From Sphagnum compactum (taxonomy: Eukaryota > Bryophyta > Sphagnopsida > Sphagnales): 64,000 nt of DNA. Positions 35,357 to 47,547 of the stretch are shown here, in pieces. The stretch lies in the NCBI GenBank assembly GCA_965153455.1, contig OZ234501.1:8928001-8992000 (forward strand), given 5' to 3'. How positions within the stretch are numbered: position 1 is the first letter of the stretch; every line of letters begins with the position of its first letter. The notes below the pieces were generated by a model. The model saw nothing but the letters and a program-made list of their open reading frames with translations. It did no database searches and was not told the origin of the DNA. The position numbers and the translations under genes are program-made.

Positions 35357-36154
35357 AGAAGAAAAGGTCAATGTCCTCATTGACACTTAGAATTTTCTCT
35401 TACAATTGCAATTGCTTTCATTTGGATCCTTGGCCATTTTTGTCGACTTTTGCGGCTTGGACCTTGTCTCAAGCTAACTTAGGCGTCCCCAAGTTTCCAA
35501 CACTTTCTTGACAAGTCCAAGAGGGTCCTATAGAAAAACCTTTTCCCACGCTTCGTCAAAAGAGGACTAAACTAGCCTAATTTGACGAAGCTCCTCATTT
35601 GGGAGGAACTTTTTCATTCTTCCCCTCATGAGGATATTAAGTCAAGTCTACTCTTGACCTAAGCTACTTGACATGACTCCTTTCCCTATCTCGCGACTTG
35701 GTCACAACAACCAAGCCTTAACAAAAAGGTTTGCTTATCAAGGTACGAGAAGCAACACTTGGGTCTTGCCAAAACCCAAGTCCCAAAATACACGATTAAA
35801 GTACGCGAGCGGGGTCATGACTTCCCGTGTTGGCCGCCACTACCAACCAACCTTTTGGGATGCACTTAAAGCATGTGCATGTCCCGCAAGCTCACCTTGC
35901 TTGCCTCCTCTTTTGGGGCCAAGTTTCCTTAACCCCAAAGTAGGAGTCCGATTTTGATTTGGGCCTACGCAAGAAAGTTCCATTTGTCCAATGCCATTTG
36001 ATAACCCTATTTGCACTTATACAAAATTTCTCGTGATGCAATCTCTTGGAAGTTTATTTTTGCCTTTATTTCCCTTGCAACTTGATGTGGTACATTTTTA
36101 TGTGACACTCTGCCCCACTAAAAGAAAGGTGATGTCCTCATTACGTCCTACGTC
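35357..36154. other. Non-coding 3' internal region of the retrotransposon
   Basis: About 800 bp between the end of pol and the polypurine tract hold no ORF of note. A second polypurine-like block lies at about 36103-36141: CACTCTGCCCCACTAAAAG on the plus strand, resembling the sequence at 35343-35362. Confidence 0.6.
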
Positions 36155-38717
36155 TTTTCTTCTTTGCCGGTCTAGTGTGGAATTCTTCTATTGCTTCTTA
36201 GGCATGTTCCATATCGAATTCGGTCACCCAAGAAGCCTCTATTGCATGATATCCTTTTCACTTAACTAGGTAGTCCTGCTCTCTTCCCCTAAGTTGCCTT
36301 GACTTGAGCATGGCCTCCACCTCAAACTTTGGTTCATTATGAACCAAGTCAGGTGGGGGCCTTGAGTTTTGCTCTCGACTAGGCCTTGAGGCATCACGGG
36401 AGATTGACTTCAAAAGAGAAACATGAAATGTAGGATGAACTCTAAAGTTTTCCGGTAGTTCTAACTTATAAGTGTCGGAAAGTTTTTTTTCCAACACTTT
36501 GAATGGGCTCGCATATGGGCCCAAGAACTTATGACTTAACCCTTCGAGCAACCGGAAGTTCTTGATGTTCAACCACACTTCATCCCCTTCTTGAAACTTC
36601 ACCTCTCGTCGGGACTTGTCCGCAAAATCCTTGTACCTTTTGTGCGCCTTTTCCAAATTGGCCTTGGCCAACTCCCACAAGCGCCGCCTTTCTTCATCAA
36701 GTTGTTGGACCATCGGCACTTCCTTACTTGCATCATTCGGGGTGTGTCCTTGTGCTGCCCAAGTCATGGGCACAATTGGTGACTTGCCCGTCACCATTTG
36801 GAATGGGGTGGACCCAGTTGCGGAGTGTGTTGAGTTGTTGTAACAAAACTCGGCTAATTCCAAATGGTCCACCCAATCTTGTTGATCCGCCGCAACAGAA
36901 TTCCTTAGGAATTGTTGGATCACCAAGTTCACCCTCTCGGTTTGTCCATCGGTTTGGGGGCGGAACGCAGTACTCATCTTGAGTTCCGACCCCATTCGCT
37001 TCCACAAGGCCCGCCAAAACTTACTTGTAAACTTCGGGTCTCGATCCGACACTATGTCCTTTGGAAGGCCATGATGCTTGAAAATGTGGGAGAAGAACAA
37101 CCTTCCTGTCTCTTGAGCCGTGGCTTCATCCTTTGTGGGAATGAAGTGTGCCATTTTGCTAAATCGATCCACCACAACCATGATGGCATCAAACCCCTTC
37201 GAAGGGGGCAAACTTACCATGAAGTCCATTGACACACTTTCCCACGGCCCTTCGGGGATTGGCAAAGGTTGCAACAAACCCGCTTGCTTCTTGTTGAGGG
37301 TCCGGTTTTGTTGACAAGTTAAACAAGTCTTCACATACTCCTCCGCACAATCCTTCAAGTTGGGCCAATAGTAGGACTTCTTTAGGAATGTTGTGGTGCG
37401 CTTTGCACCACCATGGCCCGCAAGCGGTCCATCATGACATTCCTTCAAAAGTGAGTCCCTTATCTTCCCTTCCGGCACATAGAAGCGATTTTGCTCGTAC
37501 CATAATAATCCATTTCGCAAATGGAAGTGGGACTTGGCTCCATTTTGGATGCTTTGCCTTACCTCCTTGGCAAAGGCATCCCGACGGCTCGCTAGTCTAA
37601 CTTCCTTTTGAAGTTCCGACTCTCCCACATACACCACTCTAAGTTGGTGTTTCCGGCTCAAGGCATCGGGGACTATGTTCTCCTTTCCCGGCTTGTGCCG
37701 GATGTCCACATTGAACAAGGCCAATGTGTCTTGCCACCTTACTTGTTTTGTTGACAACTTGGGTTGAATGGAGAAGTACTTCAAGGTTACATTGTCGGTC
37801 CAAACCACCACATCTTTGGAGCCTATGTAGTGGCCCCAAGTCTTGAGACAATGTATGACCGCCCACATTTCCTTCTCGTGTGTTGGCCACCTTCTCTCCG
37901 TCTCACTCAACTTCTTGCTTTCAAAGGCCACCAGTTTTCCATCTTGCACTATGACACCTCCAATTGCAAAGTCGGAGGCGTCGGAATGGATTTCAAAGTC
38001 CTTGTCAAAGTCGGGCAACTTCAACACCGGCGCCTTCACCAAAATGCCTTTCAATGTTTCAAAGGCTTCGTCGCATGCTTCATCCCAATCATAGGTGACG
38101 GCGGACTTCTTCAAGAGGTTTGTCAAAGGGGCCGCTATTCTCGCAAAGTTCTTTATGAACTTGCGATAATAGGAGGCCAATCCCAAAAAGGATCTCAAGG
38201 CGGGAATCGACTTAGGCGGTTCCCAATCCAATATTGCCTTGAACTTATGATCATCCATCATCAAACCCTCTTGAGTTATCCTATGTCCAAGAAAGTCTAC
38301 TTCCGTCACCCCAATTTTGCACTTCTCAAGTTTGGCATACAACTTGTTTTCCCTTAGCCTTTGGAACACCTTGCGAAGGTGCTTCGCATGCTCCTCCATG
38401 GAGCTACTATAAATCAAAATGTTGTCTATGTAGACGACTACAAAATCATCAAGCCATTCGCGGAAAATGTCATTCATGAGAGTGCAAAATGTGGCGGGTG
38501 CATTGGTGAGCCCAAAGGGCATCACCAAGAACTCATATGAGCCATACCTTGTGCGACAAGCGGTCTTTTCTTCGTCCCCTTCCGCGATCCTTATTTGGTA
38601 ATACCCCGAACGTAGATCAATTCTACTAAAAACCTTGGCTCCTGAGAGACGATCAAATAGATCATCGATGCGAGGTAAAGGATACCGATTTTTCACTGTT
38701 GCCTTGTTGAGTGCTCT
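36155..38717 (-). pseudogene. pol: reverse transcriptase, RNase H, integrase, chromodomain relic
   Basis: From the RT segment [11 protein letters not shown] the frame is open for 812 codons to TGA at 36258-36260. RT has [12 protein letters not shown] and the box [11 protein letters not shown]; the second Asp of the usual YxDD is Asn here (codon 38421-38423). RNase H has [11 protein letters not shown] and ALSRKHQ. Integrase has an HHCC finger (HDGPLAGH ... CLTCQQN) and the Asp-Asp-Glu core ([22 protein letters not shown]), then a GPY/F-like region and the start of a chromodomain ([14 protein letters not shown]). Chromodomain-like sequence continues past the stop, with another stop downstream. 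The chromodomain places the element among chromoviruses. Confidence 0.92.
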
Positions 38718-40627
38718 CTAATCAACACACATCCTCAAAATCCCATCCTTCTTGTGAACAAAAAGGACGGGTGCCCCATATGGTGACTTGCTTGGTTTGA
38801 TATAACCTTTCGCGAGGAGTTCCTCAAGTTGAACTTTGAGTTCTTTCAACTCTTTGTGGCTCATTCTATATGGGGCCTTGGTGGGAGGTTCCACTCCCGG
38901 TATCACTTTAATTGCATGATCAACTCGTCTTCTCGGGGGCAAATCTTCGGGCAACTCATCGGGCATCACATCCGAGAACTCTTCCAAAACTTGCTTTATG
39001 CACTTGGCGAAAGTCACCAACTTGGTGGCTTCCTTGGGCTCATATTCATCCAACACCCGCATGACACACATCATGCCAAAACCTCCCACGCATTCTCTTT
39101 CCCAAGCTTTTCCTAACATAAAGTGGATGGTTGGACCACCCACACAAGGCAACTCATGTGCCTTGACTCGCACAATCCCACTTTTAGATGGGATTCTAAC
39201 TAACCTATTGTGCCCTTCTATGAGCACATTGTTTTGGGTGATGAACTCCATTCCCAAAATGCAATCCATTCCACCCAAGGTGGAAACTAACAAGTCCACC
39301 TTTCCTCTCCAATTTCCCAATTGGAGAGGCACTCCCTTTGCTTGTAAAGTAGTTGGATGGGGAACCCCATCCGCGAAGTGCACCTCGATGGGTGCCTTGA
39401 GCTCCTCCAAGTGGAGCTCCATCCTTTCGGCGCTTTCCCGGGTTATGAAGTTGTGGGATGCCCCTGTGTCCAAAAGACATAAAACATCCCGCTTAGTCAT
39501 CTTCCCCTTCAAGAAGATAAGTCGATTGCATTCCGGTTGGGCTAAATTGGCATTGAGAGCAAGCACCTTAGAGCTCCCACTCCCCGGTTTGGCCTTGGGA
39601 CAATCTTTGGAGTAATGCCCCACCTCGTTGCAATTGAAACATGCTCCTTTGGGTTTTGCTCCAAAATCTCCCTTGGGTTGGCTTCCTTTGAAAGGAGCCC
39701 CTTTCTTCACAAAACTCCCTTTTGGTTTGAACCCCGAGCCTTGGAATTGTTTGGCCTTATCCTTGTTTGGGCTACCTTGCCCCCGGTTCCATTCCCCCTC
39801 ATGCCTTCGTTTCTTGTGAAGGAACTTGTTGTCCTTCTTGAACCCGGATTTGTCGTTCCGCCCCACATCCGAGAAGTTTTCCACTTTCGTGATGGCCTCG
39901 GATAATGAGGTGGGCCAACTCTCCTCGAGCTTTCGCTTGGCCCAAGTCGGAAGCCCCGTCACAAATTGGCACACACGGTCCAACTCATGCATGTGTCGGA
40001 TCTCAAGCATGAGCTCGGAATAAGCCCTCACATATTACCTCAAATTTTCATTCGTGGCATTCACAAGGTCACAGAGTTTGCACCGCGAGATGTAGTCGGA
40101 ATTCCTTGGAACAAATTCCGATTCAAGGCGTTCCTTAAAGAACTCGCAAGTATACCCATGGTTCTTCCTTTCCTCTTGTCTCACCGTCCGCCACCATTTG
40201 GCGGCATAGCCTTTCAAGTAGGATTGGGCAAGCTCCACGGCGGAATGCCGTCCAACCTTGGCGGCATGTATATAGTCATCCATCTCCGTAAGCCAAACAT
40301 CCACAATCTTCCGATCGCGGGCACCATCGAAGTTCCCGGGCTTGGCCGGTTGAAACCTTTCACCCTTGGAGGTCCCCGTTTTGAGGGCCGCCACCAACTC
40401 ACCAAAGTCGGGCCTATCATCTTGAGGAGGACTTCAAGTTGCTCCGGGGTGAATAGGACCGAGCTCCGTTGTTCCTTCTCACTCTCGGGTTCCACTTCAG
40501 GCTCATTTTGGTCCTCCCGGGAATTTGGTTCCTCCTCCCCAATTGATTCCAGCGGGGCTACTAGGTCTTCGACGTGTTCCTCGGACCTAGGTTCGGGAGC
40601 TTACTTCCGGTTCTTCTTGGGTGCCAT
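38718..40627 (-). pseudogene. gag-protease and N-terminal RT, interrupted
   Basis: A probable start ATG lies at 40627-40625, about 37 bp after the primer site. The frame meets TAA at 40601-40603. It continues through an acidic region to a frameshift near 40,420-40,435, resumes as the gag capsid-like region (FDGARDRKIVDVWL, WWRTVRQEE), meets TAA at 40035-40037, and then runs 437 codons. That part contains the CCHC knuckle CFNCNEVGHYSKDC, the protease motif CLLDTGASHNFI, and RT entry motifs ending CVD at TAG (38718-38720). Coding sequence continues in frame after each nonsense codon. This is one long gag-pol frame with several disabling changes. Confidence 0.92.
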
Positions 40628-40663
40628 CCCAAACTCCAAGAAGTAAGTCAAGCTTCACCTTGA

Positions 40664-40675
40664 GCTCTGATACCA
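40664..40675 (-). other. Primer-binding site, initiator-Met tRNA type
   Basis: On the minus strand, TGGTATCAGAGC follows the 5' LTR after two bases. This is the classic plant retrotransposon primer site complementary to the 3' end of tRNA-iMet. Confidence 0.92.
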
Positions 40676-40677
40676 CG

Positions 40678-41497
40678 TGACGCGCTCCCAAGTCCCTTGT
40701 TGAACCCACTTAAGGGTCCAACTATGTAAAGTTGCAGAAAGTTGGGACTTGAGGGCTGCTCCCGACTTCCAGCACTAAAGAGGGGTAGAGGGGCGTGCTA
40801 AAAGTCCCGGGATTAGACTAGGAAGAGGACAAGCGTTTCACCTACTCAAATTTGCATCAAAAGCCAACCCCAAGTTGGTTAGAAATCATTTTGCACCCTT
40901 TTCGTGTTGGGACAAGCCACGGGCTAACTCGGACTCACTTGATTCACCACGGCCCGGACTCAGGGGAAGCCACCACCTTCCCCCATATAGTATACTCTGC
41001 GTCTCACCGCGGAGGTTACATCCGAATGGCTCTTTTTCCCGGGACTCCCAAGTTGGAGTCCTGAAACTGTCCCGGGTTGGAGTCCCGGAACTTTGAAAGC
41101 TCGTATCTCCCGGCTCCGACCTCCATTTGGAATGAGGTCTAAACCAAAGTTGTAGCCCTCTTTGAGAGCTTTCCAACGCCATGTCGCACTCCTTCAGGCG
41201 ACATCGGGAAAGGGTCGATTCTTGACTTTTAGTGATCAGGAGTCAAACTGCCAGTTTGACTCCCGGCCTTTCTTTTGCCCATAACTTGGGCTGCAGATGT
41301 CCAAATTGCTAATGCGAGGGCATTTTAGACATCTACACTTCAAGACCTTTCCATTGATATAAAGAACATCTCAAGGCGAGGTGTTTTGACCCCCTGTAAT
41401 TGGTTCTGAATTTTCGGGAGTCCCGGAGGACTCCAACTTCCCACTTTTGGGAGTGTGGGCTTCACCCTCACACTTAGCCCAAAGTGGGGTTGCGACA
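40678..41497 (-). repeat. 5' LTR (right copy), 820 bp
   Basis: Same TG...CA ends as the left LTR. It carries the promoter for the minus-strand element. Confidence 0.95.
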
Positions 41498-41502
41498 ATG
41501 AC
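41498..41502. repeat. Target-site duplication, right copy (ATGAC)
   Basis: Matches 34521-34525 exactly. Confidence 0.9.
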
Positions 41503-44500
41503 AATGTTAACTTCAAAATCTTATTATGCACCTAGTTGTGAATTGAATGCACAAAGACAACCAAGTATCAACTCCATTGTTGGTACTTTAAATCTTTTGA
41601 AACATTGTTTATTAACAAATAAACTAACATTGCAAACAATTAAATACCATGGCAACCTGAGCCATCTATCATCACCTAGATACTCATATGAAAATCAAAT
41701 TATAAGTTTTTGTCAATGATGAAGCCAATTGACAAAAGCCTAAACATACATTTCAACAATTTTTTTCACAACACACTTTTGAAGATACCATAAACACCAC
41801 ATTTGATCATAAATCACATGCATGCCAATTGTTGCTAAGGTTAGTTTGTAACATAAGCCTACCAAAAATGGTACCAAAAATTGTGCCTTGCACACGAATT
41901 ATTAATGTTTGATGTGGGTAGCAAAGTATGGGCATACTTGTTTGATATGTGGTAATGATTAAAGTAGGTGGTGTATATATCATAATCTTTAACCAAATTT
42001 GTAGTTCTATAAACCATATGTATTTTTTTATTCTCCCAATCTATTGGAAGTTTGCCACATGTTGTGGTAGCACATTTATAACTCCAATCCAAATGAGTCT
42101 TCATAAAAGCATATGTCCATTTCAATATGACTTTGAATTTTCCCAAAACTTCAAGAACATGAACACTAATGAAACCAAAAATAATGGGTTGAACAATTTT
42201 GGCATTTAGTGGTTGTCCTACACTTTCATCTTTAGATGCAAATCACATAACATGAATAAGATTTGACCTTGAAGATAAAGGACCCTTGTGCTCACTGTTG
42301 ATCAATAGGAATGGATTAACTTCACCTTGTTGTATGAATTAAAAACATTGGCTTCAATTTATCATCAAAGGTAGACCATTCATACATGGAACCCTTACTA
42401 AGTTTTTTGAAAAGGCATGTGCTCTTGCCTAGTTCCTTTCACAAATGCAAAAGGTCAAAAAATTATTGAAAAATGGATTAACTAGCTTCAAAAGGGGTGA
42501 GATCACAATTAACCAATACAAGAAGGCTGCATGTGCAATTTAGTCTTTGAAAAGGACTTAAACCTTGTTGCAAATGGCTCCTTTTATTGTGACTGCACCC
42601 AAAAGGTCTAACCCTTGACCCAGCTTTTCATCATTCAATAGATTTAAATGAAAGTATTGAAGAAACATTATTTATGTGCAACTTTTAGGTAATGCAACGC
42701 TTGAGAAATATTTTGATGCAACTTCAATAAGTGGCCATTTATCTACCGCAAACCAATTAACGTAAAAACCTTTCTTTCCTTTCGAACTATGTTGTGGTTG
42801 TTCTTGTGGTGGACTTGAAAACTAAAGTTGTGGCAATTACAAAAAGGAATGTCATTTGGGGAACTTTTTGAATCCTCCCAACTAGGTTTTTGGGTTTGAT
42901 GGGAATAGATGTTCGATATTTATTGCCGAGTGTACTTCTCAAGTTCGAAAAAGGATCTTAAAGTGTCTAGGGTTGGGCCTATTCCCTACTTCCTCAAACA
43001 ATTGCAATGGCATTTTTTATAACCAAATCTTTTTGAGTTATAGGCTTCACAAATTTTGTCAAAACAACGTGTTTGTGGGCCATTTTCTCAACTACAAAAC
43101 TACAATCATTTTGTGGATATCTAGGAGTTCAAGAATGTTTCCTCATCAAAACTACTTTTTTATTAATAGTCTTTTCATGAAAAACTAATTTCTAAATCAT
43201 TGTGCTCTTTGTTTTCCTTCAATTGACAAAAAGATGTTGGCAAAATTCTTTTGATTACACACTTGTATTTGAAAGCCTTATTTTTAAATGCTTTCACAAG
43301 AGACAAGCTTTATATAAATTATCAACTTATAAGAACAATGAATGGTTGGAATGTAAGCATTAGGGTTTTTCCTCACAAGACATAATATGCAAATGCAAAA
43401 ACTTTCTGCTTCCATCACACATTTTATCAAATTTTGAGTGACCAAAAGTATGTTGAGGAGTTTCATTGTCAAAGACCTCCATTTGTACAATGTAATGTTC
43501 AAAATTCTATGGCTAAGAAAGAGTGATTAAAAATCGATGATTGGTGGAAATTGGTTTCAACTATTTAATATTGCAAAGAAACTTTCAAAAATTAAGTGTC
43601 GAAAAATTCTCTAACTCATGTGCTGAAACTCTAGAACACAAAATACGAAATGCCAAGCCAACCCAAGTGTCAAATTTTAATTATTTTGGCATTCAGGTGT
43701 CAAAACAAACAACAACAAACCATATTACAAGAAAGGATCATAGATCATTTGCAAGGAGAAAAGTAACTTCACAATTATAATGAGATAGGATATGAGCCTC
43801 ACACCAAGAGACAAACAAATACAAATGATGAATTTGTCATGATTCATAAATGTAATTTCATCCTAAGGTGATTCCTTATATATTCTGTGAAGCACATGAG
43901 ATAAAAAGGTTACTTTTGGTATGCAAAAAATGAAACTCTCTAACAAAATCATGCAAGCAAAGTTACGTGATGTAAATTTGAAATAATGATCTCCACAAAG
44001 TATAAGTCCAAATATGGAAACTAAGTAACCTACTAAAGCAAATTTAATGTGGATTCGCATGACATAATTGTTTAAAACTCGTCACATTGAATTGAAGGAA
44101 CACCTAAGTTCTTAAGTTTAACCACCAACCGAGAAAATGAGAAGGTGGTTCTTTGTCATGCTTCCCCTTAACCACCACTTCTTTATTCCTTTCCATCAAC
44201 TAGATATCTTCATAAATTGTATCTATTTTCAACCCCAAACCATGTTACAAATGAAAGTTCAAAGGTAGATAGATATGTAAGTAAGTAATACTTAAAGGAC
44301 ATTCCTTGTTGAAGGATAATAGCCTTTTGTTAGCCAGATCTTCTTGCAAATAAGTAGATATAAGTGAATCATTGAATATAAATGGCATTGATCAATTTAC
44401 CAGGTTTTAGTTAGGCCTTGGAGCCTTTCGGCCACCCTTTGTTAGAAGGTTTGTTAGAAGGGGTAACTCGCTTGACCCTGATGCACTCACAATTAATATT

Positions 44501-44611
44501 GAGGGTAAATTTACATTGCCTTTGGTATTATACTAATTAGAATAGGGCAATTTTAAATCAGGGTTAAGTGGAACTAGTTTGTTGGATGGATGGCGGACCG
44601 CGCGTGTCCGC
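41503..44611. other. AT-rich intergenic DNA
   Basis: No supported gene. ORFs of 60-95 codons lack domains and splice structure. The last few hundred bases would include the AOC 3' flank. Confidence 0.4.
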
Positions 44612-46273
44612 TTAGTTCGAGAAATTGCGGAGCGTGAAACGGGGATCGCACGCGACGGCTTCAGGGACGGCAGCCGCGTGCTCCGAGGGCAGCACCACCT
44701 CCGCCGTGAGGTGCTTCGGCAGTTGCGGGATGCCGGTGAGCGTGAATGTGTAGAAGAATTTGAAGGGAGTGACGGTGTGCAGGCGGACCACGCCTCGCGC
44801 TTCTCTGAAGAACCCCACTCCTCCCGTGATGGTCATCAACGTATCTTGGTAGTTGACAAAAGGACCCTGCAGCAAATCAGCCGGCCGGATGCATACTCAA
44901 GATGATCAGTATTTGTTGAAATTCATTTTGCCATTGTCATGTCTACATGTACCACAGTACTACTATGTTTTCTCTAACAAAGATCGACACAAAATCTCCT
45001 TCGTGCCAGAAGTCGAATATGGGGCTGCAGAAGATTCTAGGTAAGGCTGATACTCTAAGCTGGGCCGGGTTCAAGTCTTTCTGTGATGGGCTCTGATCTC
45101 ATGAGCAGGGAAGCTGAGAAGACTGATCATAAACCGAGTGAGTTATGAATTATGTATTAAATTCCAGATTTAGGGTATAGGGTACCTGGCCAGAGATGTG
45201 ACCGAAATCGCCGAAGTACCAGGTCATCAAAGTCTCATAGCGATCGGGAGTGAAATATTGTTGCCTCTTCATTTCCGGGGTACCCATTCCGGGGTAGTGC
45301 TTCATGAGGAGGCAGATGCCAGCCGTGATGCCCAGCCTCAGCTTCAGCGACCCATCATACAGCTGCATCATAAACCATGCACAACGCAGGTCTGATAATG
45401 AGAGCTTCATCATCAACATGGTACAGCGCTCCGGATACTATTGTCAATTTCCTTTGCAATGCGACTGATGTATGGAGTGTAATACAGCAATACCGCGACC
45501 CATCGTTGACATGTCCATAGAATTCTACTCCAAGCTGCAATTTAGTGGGACGAATCTGTTGTACTGACCTTGTTGGTGAATTGAACTTGGTCGCCAAGAG
45601 CGTGGACATGCGCCCCGGTCCTAGGATCGACCCTGTTCACAGTCTGTGAACTGAATTCCAGAAATGCAGGGCTATCCCGATCGAATTCATTCATCTCATA
45701 CACACTGAATGTCTGCTTTTCAGCTGCACACAATATATAATATTGCAACATGAAGCTCAATTAATTAGCCTTTCCGTTCATATTAATCCAAGCTCGCGGT
45801 TTGCAGCGAAGGAATTAATTCCAGAGAATAAAACAAGACTCGCAGGGACAGAGAAGTTGACACCAAGTACCTAGTTTGGGGACTGATTCCCAAAGGAAAA
45901 GCCTGTCGGCTGAATCGCTGACACTGCTCTCGCCGTTGATGTCGTCGGAAGAAGGTAGAGTTTCAAAATATTGTATCAAAGCCTCCGCTGGGTTCTTTGT
46001 TTCAATAAAGTTGGGCAGCTTGGATGGCGTCGTCACAGGAGCCGCGCCAGACCGCTGTGCTTCTAGGATACTGGAACAGACCCTAGGTCGTCTAGTTTTC
46101 TTGGCCGATTCGTGCTTGATACTGGTCCAGAGGCGAGAAGACTTGAATGAATGAAGCTGTTTATGACCTGCTGGTTGAACTTGACGACTAATTCCGTCTA
46201 CCCTTTTGATTTGTGACTGACTCAAACATGCTAGTTGCCCAGTTTGAGCACACAAATTCATCGTTGCCGCCAT
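44612..46273 (-). CDS. AOC: Allene oxide cyclase family protein, four exons, 329 aa
   Basis: Allene oxide cyclase converts the unstable allene oxide to cis-(+)-OPDA, the jasmonate precursor, in plastids. Exons 46273-45871, 45723-45569, 45362-45186 and 44866-44612 join in phase with GT-AG borders. Exon 1 (134 codons) starts MAATMNLCAQ and is Ser/Arg/Lys-rich, consistent with a transit peptide, and ends with an acidic Ser-rich linker. The barrel follows: FSVYEMNEFDRDSPAFL, FTNKLYDGSLKLRLGITAG, RYETLMTWYFGDFGHIS, ITGGVGFF, VVRLHTVTPFKFFYTF and the C-terminal NFSN. All match AOC landmarks. At 329 aa it is longer than the usual roughly 250, with a long N-terminus and two extra loops (after QTVN and after KHYPG). 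It could be a divergent AOC-like protein, so enzyme activity is inferred. Confidence 0.88.
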
Positions 46274-46465
46274 TTCTATTGCAGATCAGATTTTTCTGTA
46301 ACACTATATCTAAGTACTTCTCAATTAGGTTCCAATCTGAATACAACCTACGACTGTGAGTGAGCAAATTCAGGAGCAATTCTCAGTCTATCTTCGACAC
46401 TGCTCCAGTTGGAGATTTGAACTGATTTGTCGAATGATTGAATGAAAGGTGCAGGGCCTGAACCC

Positions 46466-46474
46466 AGTTTTATA
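46466..46474 (-). promoter_or_regulatory. TATA box of the AOC gene
   Basis: TATAAAACT on the minus strand lies about 195 bp upstream of the AOC ATG, in otherwise mixed-composition DNA. It leaves room for a leader of about 165 bp. Confidence 0.55.
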
Positions 46475-46929
46475 GAGTATGGGTCACGAAAGGGAGATGA
46501 TAAACCGCCTACCCCCCTGAAGGTGGAAACCACTTAGGCTGCAGATTCCTGAATCGCATGAGCAGCCACTCAGGACTACATGGCGGCAAGATTTGACTGC
46601 TAATAAACCACCAGCATGCTCTTACGACAGCAAGTGCAGCCGTAGCCGCTGCCGATCAATTAGAAGCTTGCAGCTGTAATCCATGGAAATCCTAACGTCT
46701 GTGCTCTAACACTAACTTAGTGGGTAAAAGCGATATTATTCGAGGTCATGATTCATGGTTTCTGAAACCTCGAATTCATAGGTTTATGAGCCCCTGAATT
46801 CTGCTAGGTGACCCATTCTTTTGTACTAAGTCGGTGTGTTTCACTAGAGTTTTTTTAGATTTGACTGAGTAAACTGTGAACCTTCTGATGTGAGTTCATT
46901 TTTTGGGAACCTCATGGAACATTTCCTTT
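46475..46929. other. AOC upstream region, no other gene seen
   Basis: Mixed-composition DNA. No G-box (CACGTG) or other clear jasmonate-type element was found by eye. Confidence 0.35.
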
Positions 46930-47330
46930 TTTCAAACTGTTATTGCAGATTTGAACTTGTCCCCTGCCCGACAGAATGAGTTTGAAATTGGTTGCATTGC
47001 GTTTTTTTTGTCAATTTTGTGATGTAACTAAAGTGACTATGATCCACAGGAAAGATTTAGCCAAATTTGGTTACAAGTTAAATATGAAAATAGTTTTTAA
47101 AAAAATACTTCTATATTTATTGCTATCTACTTCAACCACGAATAGGAATCTGACAAGTTTTCTTAAATTTTGGTTGAATTCTTGGCTGTTGAAAATCTCA
47201 AAGAGCACTTGAAATTAGCACTTTTAATTTTGAAAACAGCATTTTGGATATACCCATTACTCCATGAGCCACTTTGTTTCTAAACAAAAACGCTGTAAGA
47301 TGATCCAGCCCTTTCTTTATAATTTTTTAC
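46930..47330. repeat. Dispersed repeat, related to 63.5-63.8 kb
   Basis: GGAAAGATTTAGCCAAATTTGG, split as GGAAAGATTTAGCC and AAATTTGG, followed by TACAAGTTAAATATGAA and later AATAGGAATCTGACA, matches a series at about 63,610-63,720: GGAAGATTTAGACAAATTTGG, CTACAAACCAGATATGAA and AATATAGAAATCTGGCA. Order and spacing are preserved, so these are two old copies of one repeat. Confidence 0.5.
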
Positions 47331-47547
47331 CTGATTTTTGTTGATTGTTTATTTTTGGTTTTTGTGTCTACTTACTTGTGTTCTCATTTGCCTTGTGCTT
47401 TTGTTGGATGGGTTCCCATCCTTGATATTTATTTACAGGGTTTTTCTTCTTTTTTAATATGGCAAACTGGTGTTAAAGCTCCAATTTGCCACTCATGCTC
47501 TTGGATGAGATTTAGGGTGCCAGCTTGCTTCCAATCAGAAAGGAAGT

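Larger units (their letters stand above)
34526..41497 (-). mobile_element. Full-length Ty3/gypsy chromodomain LTR retrotransposon (inactivated)
   Basis: The element is 6,972 bp with matching LTRs, a 5-bp target duplication, an initiator-Met-tRNA-type primer site and a polypurine tract, and is read on the minus strand. Gag, protease, reverse transcriptase, RNase H, integrase and a C-terminal chromodomain relic occur in that order, as in chromoviruses. Several nonsense codons, a gag frameshift and a changed reverse-transcriptase catalytic residue make this copy non-autonomous. By eye the LTRs differ at roughly 30 of 820 positions, mostly transitions, so it is not a very recent insertion. Confidence 0.95.

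Noticed and set aside
37764-38357. 197-codon plus-strand ORF and similar ones at 36.6-40.6 kb
   Set aside because: All are shadows of the retrotransposon gag-pol on the opposite strand.
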